Assembly (NCBI GenBank): GCA_029204225.1
Contig: MU833254.1
Coordinates: forward strand, 1-58,943
Source: Diphasiastrum complanatum
Taxonomy: Eukaryota; Streptophyta; Lycopodiopsida; Lycopodiales; Lycopodiaceae
DNA: 58,943 nt
Direction of reading: 5' to 3'
The position numbers were made by a program, and so were the translations under genes. This document shows positions 23,401 through 29,799 of the stretch, one piece after another (position 1 is the stretch's first letter; each line of letters opens with the position of its first letter). A model generated the notes under the pieces. The model was not told the origin of the DNA and ran no database searches. It saw only the letters and a list, made by a program, of their open reading frames with translations.

Positions 23401-26400
23401 TTGTTTCCGGCTTCCCTTCCTCCTGGTGCACCAACATTATCCATCCCATTCACAAAACTGGTGACCCCATGGACCCTGGTAACTACCGCACCATTATTGT
23501 TGGGCATATCATTGCTAAGTTATACGACACCACACTCCAGTCAGTCAGCAGTCAGCCATTATGATGCTACCCACAGATGAGCAAAGATACATACAGGCTG
23601 CACTTGCTTCATCACGACGCCTTTATGACCAGGGGCATCGACTATCATGGTTTTCTCAAGCCTCCCAGCTACTGGACACACTTGGCATATCTATTACAGA
23701 CCTTCCATCAGGCACCCATGAGTGCATCAAACACTTTCTTTATAGAGCATATTTGAGATGGACATGGCAGGGACAGCTCGGGGTCAAACCCGACTATTAC
23801 AGGACACACTTTCTGGAGCTAAACACAATGGGACTTCCAGTTTTGCCACAATATCTCACCTCAGGACTATCCCACGGGCTTCGATTTCTATTGGGCCAGT
23901 TTCGAGTATCTTCACATCAATTGGCTATTGAGACAGGACGCTTCAAGGGCACCCCGCGAGAGGAGCGGATTTGCCAGTTGTGCTCATTAGCTATGGTCGA
24001 GTTAGAGGAGCATTTTCTATTCACATGTCCAGTTTACTATGAGATCAGAGGGCGATACCATTGCCTTTTTCGTCACAGACACTACTCACACTACGGTCCC
24101 TTATCTCATACGAGGACCCCCGCTGTGTGGCACTTATGCTACGCGAGATGTCCCTCCTACGACAGGACCTATGTCAGACAGCTCAGCATACTTACCCAGA
24201 CACACAGTCCTAGATCACATCCTTCTTCTCACGAAGAAGATCGCGCTCTGATTCAGACATGATTGACAGCGCTTGCGACGACACTCCTGGACCTGAGATG
24301 CAAAGACGACGCACCACCCAGCCTCAGGTGAACATGAGAGTTATGTTGAAATATAAACCTAGTTAAATAAATAAAACATAGCACATGGTTTTATTTGGAG
24401 GCCAAAGTTTTTAAGGCCCAAATAAACTTAGGCAATTTTTTTTTAGTACAAACTCGTGGAGGACCTTCTTGCATGATGATGCCACTTGTCCACTGGATTT
24501 TGGTGGACCCCCATGCACATGTGCATGGGGGAGAAAAAGTTAGTTTGCCACATATCTCAGTTTGCATGCGACATGCAAGATGCATGCATGACAAATTAGA
24601 CACATGCAATCAGACATGCAAATTGCCACCTACCTTGGACAGTTGGCAATAGCATGCCATGCCTTCTACATACATCATTTCTTATAAATAGAACCTCCAC
24701 GATTTGGAGGAGGGTGATTTCTGGAAAAATCTTCCATTCTTCATCATTGTCAGAAGAGGCATTTAGCGACATTAAGCCCAGGGTGGGTGCTTTGCGAGTG
24801 TTTCGTTGTACGGTGGATCTGATCAGGAGTGTTACTAGTGTTGCTAGTTTCTCCCTCAATTCTTGTCAGATTTGCATAAAATTTGTTGCAATGGTTGGAG
24901 GAGGGGCTACTAGTCAGATCATTCCCACTTCGAATTCTGAGCAGATCTGAGCCAGGACAGCAATCAACCATTTGGAGTAGGGCGCTGGTTCTGTTTTGTT
25001 CAATCATACATTTCTCTTTCATGTATTGTCAGATTCAGGTGAAATCAAAGGCATAAGTCATCTATTGCATAGGCTCTATCAACAGAAGAAATTACAAGTC
25101 AATCTGGTTCTGATTTTTCCAGATTTGACGCTTTCAATTATAGTGGCCAGCAAGTAGACATATTCCTGTCCTTGATTCATCTGATAGGCATAGAGAAGAA
25201 TTCACACAGATTGAACTAAGATCAAATCTATGATCCACAGCTTGCTGATTTTTCCTAAACCTTGGATGGTCAGTGCATGCTCTTGCATGTTGTTGCATGA
25301 GCTTGCATGTTGCTTGAATCTTCTTGCATGCCAGTTTCCTAGCATCATTCATTTTACAACAGTGGTATCAGAGCTTGCATGTTGCTTAAATGTTCTTGCA
25401 TGTCTATTGCATGTCAAGAATTCAGATTGCATGTTTCATTCTTAGCGTCACTCATTCCGCAACAAGTTACACGTCCCACCAGACCTCCTATACAAAGACG
25501 CACTACGTACGCTCATGCTCATAGATGACACCAGTGTGCTCCAGTGCTTACTGATGGTGCAGCTCACATTACATCCTTCTACAGTATCAGTACAGACCTG
25601 ACATCTTGACATGGATACATGTTGTTTTCATGCACAGGCCTTTTCATTTATGTATTTATCTTAGTTTGTACCAGATGTTTTCTTTATTACAGCTTTGGAG
25701 ACGCTTTAGACACTCTCATGGTTACCACACACTTGACATGTACTTCTGTTGTCTTATATGCCTTTTGGCATGGAAAAGACATTAATAAAGCTTTCTCTCA
25801 AATCTGGTGCCTTTTAGACTAGCATTGCCTTGCATCTACAAGATGTGTACCTTGACAATTGAACTATTTTGACTCATTCAAACAATGACTTTGACCCTTT
25901 TTATGGACTTGGGACCTTGACTTACTTATGACACATAAAATACATAGCCTGGGGTTATAAGATAGACAATACATTCTATCACCATGACATGGACCTGAAT
26001 CGGCCTCAGCCTATTAATTTTCATGACATCCCTATGTTTTTAGGTTTGACCCTCCCAACTTCGTAAGTCCATAACATAGTTGCTCTGCTTACTCCCTTGT
26101 TGTATAAAGTTATCATTTGCACTCAGACCAGTGACAAAGGAAACCCTTCAGCATCTCAAGCATTTTTTAAGTACAGCATCTGTTCTTTGTTCTTCTGATT
26201 GACGCTTTAAAGATCTTTGAAAATGATGCTAGCTTCATAGGTTTGTCTGCTATTTTAAGTAGGATACCAAGGACTTATTAACTGTTAAACTTGTAACTTG
26301 ATTTTTAAGAAATGGGAAGATGGGCTCAGGATGGTGGGGTTGACAAATTTGCAAATGGCAGGTTCACTTTTTATTATACTAGCTTACATCTCTAGAACTC

Positions 26401-26915
26401 GCTTATTGAGCCACAAATAAGTAAATGTTTCAACCTTTTTTCAAAGGACTCTTTCTATTTGGGTTGAGAAAGTGAAACTGATGCAACTTTAACCCTCGTA
26501 ACTTATTGCTTCACAAAAGCTTTTAGGGCTGCATGCATGTATGGATTGTTACATATAGTGGGGATAGAATATGAGACTTTAGCAGAACATTGGCAATCAA
26601 CACTCATCTGTTGTTGTGTCATATTCCAATTATTCAGAAATTTTGCTCTGTAACTACCTGATTCCATGGTTCTGTTGATCTTGCTAGATATTTCTACAAT
26701 CAGATGTGGAGACTGTCGTATGCCAAATGAGGAGAGAGTTTGAGTGTTATGGCAAAGGGAAGGTTGGTCTTGATATCGAGCATCATAACGAAAAAAGCTG
26801 TGATGATGAAGGGTGGTTGAAGTCTAATCCTTTCAAGGTTGCAACAGATTGGGAGAGGCATGTGCTGGCAAAAGGAGGTCAAATGTACAGACTTATGCTT
26901 GCTAAGATGAATTGA
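5486..26915 (+). CDS. TrmB-family tRNA (guanine-N7) methyltransferase, five 3' exons
   Basis: The family transfers a methyl group from S-adenosylmethionine to N7 of a guanine, classically G46 of the tRNA variable loop. Five exons (5486-5562, 5657-5706, 11446-11530, 18350-18448, 26688-26915) splice in frame with GT-AG introns into about 179 C-terminal residues. Visible motifs are GNGHFL (the end of the SAM-binding loop), FLGLEMNKKLV (the second SAM-contact strand), HFVAANA, CPNPDF (the family's CPDPW position), LPQGGK and IFLQSDVE, and a C-terminal DWERHVLAKGGQMYRL block. The family is usually 230 residues or longer, so the N-terminus and the D-I-G motif lie upstream. CPNPDF recalls the plastid-type plant paralogue, but no transit peptide is visible. 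Introns are 94, 5739, 6819 and 8239 bases. The last three are filled by transposons. No frameshift is seen, so the gene is probably functional. Confidence 0.88.
5657..5706 (+). CDS. Methyltransferase exon (helix after SAM-contact strand)
   Basis: It is bounded by TTTTTTGCAG and GTAAGT, both strong plant splice sites. It encodes LVDHCQISVKDLQFNN plus two bases (TT) completed by the first base of the exon at 11446. The intron before it is only 94 bases. Confidence 0.87.
5707..8682. other. Intron 2, left part: unassigned sequence
   Basis: No host exon is recognised. A GCTCTAATACCAA string at 7761-7773 is the complement of a degenerate initiator-Met primer site, suggesting a minus-strand LTR element whose leader/gag would lie leftward (about 7000-7760), but the ORFs there match nothing I know. 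An open segment at about 6290-6410 with splice-like borders is discussed in the findings. Confidence 0.35.
8683..8752 (+). repeat. Direct repeat flanking gypsy relic, left copy
   Basis: About 70 bases (ACTTAAATGGGCCAAAT ... CCCTAGAATGAT) that recur at 9522-9598 in the same orientation with several changes. The pair brackets the gypsy integrase relic, so these are probably remnants of its LTRs. Confidence 0.65.
8950..9515 (+). mobile_element. Ty3/gypsy relic: gag scrap and integrase core
   Basis: Frames between 9181 and 9447 encode DHGTCFTSTFWIESMHILDI, then [24 protein letters not shown], followed in another frame by [12 protein letters not shown]. This is the gypsy integrase core around its second Asp and Glu, closely resembling the intact copy at 46.7-46.9 kb. 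A degraded DRLYKLLHF corresponds to DRFSKQAHY. Reverse transcriptase and RNase H are absent, so the relic is internally deleted. The scrap near 8960-9020 may be gag. Confidence 0.75.
9522..9598 (+). repeat. Direct repeat flanking gypsy relic, right copy
   Basis: Partner of 8683-8752. Both contain the phrase GGGCCAAATGCCC and a final AGAATGAT. Confidence 0.65.
9600..10577. other. Intron 2: unassigned, right end probably a gypsy LTR
   Basis: No gene seen. The right end is the complement of TGTTATGTCCCTAACC, preceded on the minus strand by a purine tract, so 10577 is the likely 5' edge of a minus-strand 3' LTR extending leftward. Its other end is not defined. Confidence 0.4.
10578..10700 (-). 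mobile_element. Gypsy polypurine tract and pol tail
   Basis: The minus strand reads CTTGAGGGGAGGGGGAGAGTA then TGTTATG, a polypurine tract followed by an LTR start. Just upstream the translation ends ..RISKDIIVLRGGGR, comparable to the RGGG tails of other gypsy polyproteins in this window (4.36 kb, 50.53 kb). Confidence 0.45.
10701..11445. other. Intron 2, right end: unassigned
   Basis: AT-rich. The 95-codon ORF at 10865-11152 has no recognisable domain and codon use unlike the exons. The end is a normal U-rich intron terminus with TTCATGTATGCAG. Confidence 0.4.
11446..11530 (+). CDS. Methyltransferase exon (HFVAANA block)
   Basis: It encodes HFVAANAITSFKQLVFGYPG and GVILVAIQ. The first base completes a Leu codon from 5705-5706. 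It ends on a codon boundary at CAG|GTCTCTCT, so the (CT)n tract begins at the second base of the intron. Confidence 0.88.
11532..11593 (+). repeat. (CT)n microsatellite at splice donor and LINE 5' end
   Basis: About 62 bases of CT with one TTT interruption. Its left edge overlaps the 5' splice site of the methyltransferase intron and its right edge is the 5' end of an apparently full-length LINE. Confidence 0.95.
11601..12858 (+). pseudogene. LINE ORF1 (RNA-binding protein), frameshifted
   Basis: The first part is a low-complexity Ala/Pro/Leu region in shifting frames. From about 12229 the frame is open: a helical segment (LLNDKNMLQSKVASLEQS ... LRELETKIEKQQEEAL) suitable for a coiled coil, then an RRM-like block with NIRVRRIPDT, TLIIRFTSLEGC and IYMDDDLTYIQVEERRKAF. 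This layout resembles the ORF1 chaperone of L1-like and other LINEs, which binds element RNA. The start is ambiguous. ATG at 11601 is the first after the CT tract. Confidence 0.7.
12997..15824 (+). pseudogene. LINE ORF2: endonuclease, reverse transcriptase, CCHC tail
   Basis: Endonuclease (12997-13860): METHES at the start, then RDFNAR where GDFNAR is expected, HSVVDYLMGSP and LSDHSF. Reverse transcriptase (13860-14900): WCTNIIHPIHK, GNYRTI, GQAGFRAHYSTTDHIFTL, CCFVDFKKAFDSV, GVKQGCSLSPVL and YADN in place of the catalytic YADD. Tail (14968-15824): HQLAIETGRF, a Cys/His cluster and YYEIRGRYHCLF. Sequence between endonuclease and polymerase is missing compared with the copy at 20.4 kb, and frames shift near 14450 and 15540. 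The YADN change and the frameshifts would abolish activity. Confidence 0.85.
16177..16206 (+). other. LINE 3' terminal hairpin (copy 2)
   Basis: Outer stem GTCTT/AAGAC, inner stem ATGCC/GGCAT with a TTTT loop, followed by ATTAATAAAGCTTTCT and (CT)n. Equivalent hairpins with changed but still paired bases end the copies at 17.2, 20.3 and 25.8 kb. Confidence 0.75.
16221..16283 (+). repeat. (CT)n joining LINE copies 2 and 3
   Basis: About 63 bases of CT. The left edge is the 3' end of one LINE and the right edge is the 5' truncation point of the next. Confidence 0.95.
16284..17239 (+). mobile_element. LINE copy 3, 5'-truncated, subfamily B
   Basis: It begins inside ORF2 with DLPNGTHAYIRQQIYRSYI directly after (CT)n. 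A frame from 16426 to 16992 encodes LRVSSHQLAIETGRY, ICQLCSLQEVEDEFHFIFRC, YYEIRGRYHCLYRD and a basic Ser/Thr-rich tail ending in a stop at 16990. The 3' UTR holds a GTCC/GGAC hairpin at 17131-17144 and the terminal hairpin at 17174-17202, and ends in AATTCTAATTCTTCTAATT followed by (CT)n. Confidence 0.88.
17174..17202 (+). other. LINE 3' terminal hairpin (copy 3)
   Basis: Outer stem GTCTT/AAGAC, inner stem GTGCCC/GGGCAC, followed by GTTAATAATAATAATTCT. Compared with copy 2 the inner stem has changed on both sides and keeps pairing. Confidence 0.75.
17240..17255 (+). repeat. Short (CT)n joining LINE copies 3 and 4
   Basis: Sixteen bases of CT between the 3' end of copy 3 and the 5' truncation of copy 4. 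Confidence 0.85.
17256..17845 (+). mobile_element. LINE copy 4, 5'-truncated and 3'-cut
   Basis: It begins in the segment after the polymerase. The frames read ALYSAKTWC, IHMLSRMIRAKQSVPHEIML, SDLPNGTHAFILKQIYRAYI and LDASGLPVRPSYLSQSLSFF. A stop interrupts near 17640. Homology ends at about 17845 where gypsy gag sequence begins, so the 3' end was lost. Confidence 0.85.
17846..18300 (+). mobile_element. Ty3/gypsy gag fragment
   Basis: Reads CGDLAAYTSRFMELSDIF and then VGLQGALKHDVSSF, a gag-like pattern (the F..L ... GL...l...V core). Another frame has MSEIRERLLCFNCK, matching the mRe.rakgLCFNC stretch before the gypsy zinc knuckle. The fragment ends only about 50 bases upstream of the next host exon. 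No pol is attached. Confidence 0.7.
18350..18448 (+). CDS. Methyltransferase exon (CPNPDF block)
   Basis: It follows CTTTGATCAG and ends GGTGGAAAA|GTGAGT. It is exactly 33 codons, phase 0 on both sides: CPNPDFNKNERRQRMVQRAL, then VESVVEVLPQGGK. This carries the family signature after the fourth strand and the conserved Gly-Gly-Lys turn. Confidence 0.92.
18449..18761. other. Intron 4, left part: no feature seen
   Basis: AT-rich intron sequence between the exon at 18350 and LINE copy 5. The ORF crossing the donor site is read-through of the exon. Confidence 0.5.
18762..20396 (+). mobile_element. LINE copy 5, 5'-truncated, subfamily B, long open C-terminus
   Basis: It starts in the polymerase after the YADD region (GLTVNIAKTKVMVF). 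A single open frame of 364 codons (18828-19922) covers YTYLGVLFTSP, LGRMIRAKPSVSHEILLVEF, HQLAIETGRY, the CCHC-like cluster ICQIC ... EDEFHFIFTC and YYEIRGRYHCLYRD. Conservation of this frame makes it the best template for the family's C-terminal domain. Unlike the other copies its 5' junction has only a few CT units (GATGCTCTCTATGG). Confidence 0.88.
20324..20353 (+). other. LINE 3' terminal hairpin (copy 5)
   Basis: Outer stem GTCT/AGAC, inner stem GTGCCC/GGGCAC with a TT loop, then ATTACTATAATTTCC and a (TTC)n/(CT)n tail. An upstream GTCC/GGAC hairpin (20278-20290) matches the one in copy 3. Confidence 0.7.
20369..20446 (+). repeat. (TTC)n then (CT)n joining LINE copies 5 and 6
   Basis: About 30 bases of TTC repeats grade into about 48 bases of CT. 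The next LINE ORF1 starts within 10 bases of its end. Confidence 0.95.
20455..21410 (+). pseudogene. LINE ORF1, copy 6
   Basis: A long Pro/Ser-rich N-terminal part, then the RRM-like block seen in copy 2: NIRVRGIVDTQNAIEEAKRF, TLVLRFTSLKYC and, after an in-frame stop at about 21227, IFMDDDLTYIQVEKRRQAF. No coiled coil is seen, unlike copy 2. The poly-C run lies upstream of the conserved block. The first ATG after the CT tract is at 20455. Confidence 0.7.
21561..24250 (+). pseudogene. LINE ORF2, copy 6, polymerase core missing
   Basis: Endonuclease motifs are METHESPERGLPIF, GRGSGGVACL, GDFNAR (intact, in a shifted frame near 21920), HSVVDYLMGSP and a degraded SDH region. Polymerase motifs run only to GNYRTIIVGHIIAKLY at about 23530. 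The frame then jumps to RYIQAALASSRRLYDQG, skipping the catalytic FVDFKKAFD and YADD segments present in copy 2. The C-terminus (HQLAIETGRF, ICQLC, EEHFLFTC) is open to 24262. At least three frameshifts are present. Confidence 0.82.
24344..25464 (+). mobile_element. LTR-type insert, TG...CA ends, TSD AGTTA
   Basis: It starts TGTTGAAATATAA, ends TCCGCAACA, and is flanked by AGTTA at 24339-24343 and 25465-25469. Bases 24344-25361 look like one LTR ending in TTTTACAACA, with a TATAAATAG promoter-like box at about 24686. A primer-site sequence TGGTATCAGAGC follows at 25363-25374. The remaining 90 bases repeat the end of the LTR (GAGCTTGCATGTTGCTT... to ...CATTC..GCAACA). It is therefore an LTR plus primer site plus a stub of the second LTR, with no coding internal region. 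It sits in the 3' UTR of LINE copy 6. Confidence 0.75.
25751..25780 (+). other. LINE 3' terminal hairpin (copy 6)
   Basis: Identical in form to the hairpin at 16177: GTCTT/AAGAC outer stem, ATGCC/GGCAT inner stem, TTTT loop, then ATTAATAAAGCTTTCTCT. Only two CT units remain at the insertion edge. Confidence 0.75.
25799..26687. other. Intron 4, right part: no feature seen
   Basis: AT-rich intron sequence without a recognisable element. It ends at GTTGATCTTGCTAG. Confidence 0.5.
26688..26915 (+). CDS. Methyltransferase last exon and stop codon
   Basis: It encodes 75 residues and TGA: IFLQSDVETVVCQMRREFEC, a short acidic segment, DEGWLKSNPFKVATDWERHV and LAKGGQMYRLMLAKMN. IFLQSD corresponds to the strand carrying the family's T/SD motif. 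DWE..H......MYRL is the C-terminal block of plant members. The acceptor TTGCTAG was chosen because it keeps GGK|IFLQSD in phase. The later CAATCAG would lose the motif. Confidence 0.92.
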   Translation: MFLQSDVETVVCQMRREFECYGKGKVGLDIEHHNEKSCDDEGWLKSNPFKVATDWERHVLAKGGQMYRLMLAKMN

Positions 26916-27099
26916 CATGCTCCTGAGTGAAATTCTTGATAAAGATGTAAGAATTAGGTGCATTGTCCTCTTTATACCAAAATTGGTAAATTTTAATGTA
27001 AGATGAAGAAGATATTTCATTGAAAATTGATGCTATTTGAAGGACAAGAAGCACTTAATTGAACTGCTACTGCCCAATGCCAGCTATTCTAATATTTTG

Positions 27100-27109
<10 letters not shown>

Positions 27110-27183
<74 letters not shown>

Positions 27184-27204
27184 CGCCCACACGCACGCAC
27201 ACAC
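27110..27204 (+). repeat. (CT)n/(CA)n compound microsatellite, unoccupied
   Basis: About 71 bases of CT then a CA-rich stretch, 195 bases after the methyltransferase stop codon. No LINE follows it, so it may be an empty site of the kind used by the CT-linked LINEs. Confidence 0.95.
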
Positions 27205-29300
27205 ATTTTTCACAATTGTTGTCATCCCTTGGGGCAGCCATCTCATTTTGACATGCTCAATTCACTAGGAAGCGTGCCACCCCCTACTTACAGCAATATA
27301 ATCCTCTTGATTTTGAGAACTGCTATTTCATTCCTCTAAAATCCTCCCTTGTTTTGATAAGTGCTATTTTATTCCTCTTTGTATCTTCACTAGCATGTGT
27401 ACACACATTTTCAAGTGCTATCTCATTCCTCTTGTTATCTTCACATGCTTTCTCCTTCGCACATTTTCTAACCAAATTTTAAAAGATTTTGTTAGTAACT
27501 GAAGCAAATGTTTTCAATATTATTGAGCATATGATTCTTGTTAATCTGGGTGTGGATCTCAATTTGTTCTTGTCTATTCGTGAGATGCATGTGAAGCAAT
27601 GTTTACCTACAAACAAAGACATTCCAAGCTCCAAGACTTTTTATGATTCTCTCCATATAACTTCTTATTTAAGCTTGTGGCATTTCACAGATCTATCCTC
27701 CTTACTTATTGTTATTACTTTCACAAAGATAAAGATCAACTTCTTCATGATGACAGATTTTGAATTTGTCAAAATTGATAATTGGATTGTCAACGTTTTT
27801 CTTTTTCACAATGCTATCAATTTCAAATATTGAATATTTTGATAGAATAGATTGATTTCTAGGTGCCAAGTTTTATTGATCGCAAATTATGTCCTACGAT
27901 GTTGCGCATTTCTACATTGTCTTATTGATCCCAGAGTATGTCCTATTATGTTGTGCATTCCAACTACATTCTCGATGTATACATAATCACCATGAGAATA
28001 TTGAGGTTGACAACCATTTTTTGATAATTTCCAACATAATGATCGAGCTTTGTCATTTTTTATTTCTAACACAGCATGGAATCCATACTAAGAATCTAGA
28101 CAAAGCCAAAGGCGTAATTCATTTGACGCATTGTGAAGATTTTGTTTTTATGTAAGCTAGCCATTTTCAACCTACACAAATAGTTACAATACCTATATGA
28201 GCAATAGGGAGAGTCCAAACAAAGAGCACACAACCGAAAGCAACCTAAGATGCATCTGCATGAACATGAAAAGAAATACTCCCATATTATATACATATAT
28301 CATACTACTAATATATGGTGGATCAAATGGTGTGAGACCTAATAGCTACTCTTTATGTTTATTCCTAATAACCTAGCTTAGTTAGGACTTCAACTAGGTG
28401 AAATGCAATTATGGCTTTGTGTGTAACTAGCTAATAAATTGCGTGATAAGTATTAAATTACATTATCTAAAATGTGTAGTGAAATGGGTTGGTAGTTGAT
28501 TGGTGTTGAACACTAATGTTCAATAGAGTATTAGAAAAGAACATGATATGAACACTCACTAGAACTAGCAAGACATTAGATAAGCAAGATTTCTATATTA
28601 CTTTGAATCATATTAAATGGAATTATTGCAATAAAGTAATCCATATAAATGTCAACAATGAGTTTAAGAAAAATGTGATAGTACACTTGCTTGCAAAAAG
28701 ATCATAATTATACAGTAAATTACATAGTGAGATATCTTGATATTGATGAATGAACAACTTAAATGACAAAACAAAAAAAAATTGGTATTATATCCAAAGT
28801 GATTATCCAATGGGATGAATTTGCATAGCTAAATTGGCTTCAAACTTATATCACGATCCACCATCCTCTTGGAGGGCTCCAAGAATAAATCCTCTCAAGG
28901 CTTGGCATGTTCATGTACCCTTCAATCATCGACAAAAAGGGCACTTACCCTTAAAAGTAGGTGTTTTACTATGATATCACTATTAGCATGGGAATTCACC
29001 CAAGCTAAGGGACAACCAAAGGATTGTTTTCGAGCATGTTTATGGAGCAAGCCTCAGCCCTCAAGACAAGACAAAGCAAGCAGAGTAAATGCGTTGTAAG
29101 GCAGTCAATCAAAGTATATTGTGGGTCCGCCAGCCAACACACTAGCCAGCCAAACTTGAGTCCGCTACTATACTAGAGCCCAAATCACATAGCTTAATTG
29201 ATTAATGGATGGATGGTGTGCGGGTTCTTGCTTTATACTAGAGTTTGAGTATGATCAGGACTCGCCTCGAGCTCATTCCATCATAACATTAACTCCCTCT
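27205..29300. other. Intergenic, no feature supported
   Basis: About 2 kb of AT-rich DNA. The ORFs at 27489-27833 and 27889-28155 have no recognisable domains. Confidence 0.5.
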
Positions 29301-29314
29301 TAAATATCAAAGGT

Positions 29315-29790
29315 CTAGGAGATGAATTTATGTGAATAAGCTTTGTATCGATTGATCTTGCCATCTGGTCCAAACTTGTATCGAAATATCCATTTGCAAT
29401 TAATTGATTTCCTTCCTTCGGGTAGAGGTTTGAGATCCCATACCTTCCTTCGATGCATGGAATCTATTTCATCTTGCATGGCCAGCAACCATATCTCTTT
29501 TCCCTTTCCTCCTATAGCTTCCTTATAGGACTCGGATTCTCCTGCAAAGCAACATACTTCCACAAGATAGTCATGTTGATTCATGGGCTCCTTATCATCC
29601 AAATATTATTTTAATCTACTTTTTCTATTGGATAGGATTTCAAAGTTGCCTTGAGCGCTTTCGTGAAAGAATATGGAATTGCCATCTTCGATTTTAAGCC
29701 TCATTCTTTATTAAAATATCATTTGTGGGCCAACAGCCACCTCTCTAATCATCACACAATATGCCATGTTCTCTATTAAAGAGACACCTA
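29315..29790 (-). mobile_element. Ty1/copia reverse transcriptase fragment
   Basis: The minus-strand translation has WLLAMQDEIDSMHRRKVWDL, PEGRKSINCKWIFRYKFGPD and GKINRYKA. This is the start of the copia polymerase (W..Am..E...l..n.tW.lv.lP.g...i..KWvfk.K....G...ryKArlva). The KARLVARG motif is decayed (YKAYSHKF) and the FSPV and YVDD blocks are absent. It is a truncated relic. Confidence 0.85.
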
Positions 29791-29799
29791 GAATCAATG

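Larger units (their letters stand above)
20447..25798 (+). mobile_element. LINE copy 6, 5'-complete, polymerase deleted, carrying an insert
   Basis: The order is (CT)n, Pro-rich ORF1 (20455-21410, with a 22-base C run at 20849-20870), endonuclease (21561-22405), a linker with WFDAECR-type sequence, the start of the polymerase (23261-23540), a deletion, the C-terminal domain (23561-24250) and the 3' UTR. The UTR is split by a 1121-base LTR-type insert at 24344-25464. The 3' hairpin and ATTAATAAAGCTTTCT end at about 25798. Without the insert it is about 4.2 kb. It lies sense-oriented in intron 4 of the methyltransferase gene. Confidence 0.88.

Noticed and set aside
26700-26705. CAATCAG at 26694-26700 as acceptor of the last methyltransferase exon
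   Set aside because: It would remove IFLQS, a conserved strand, and break the phase with GGK. TTGCTAG at 26687 keeps both.
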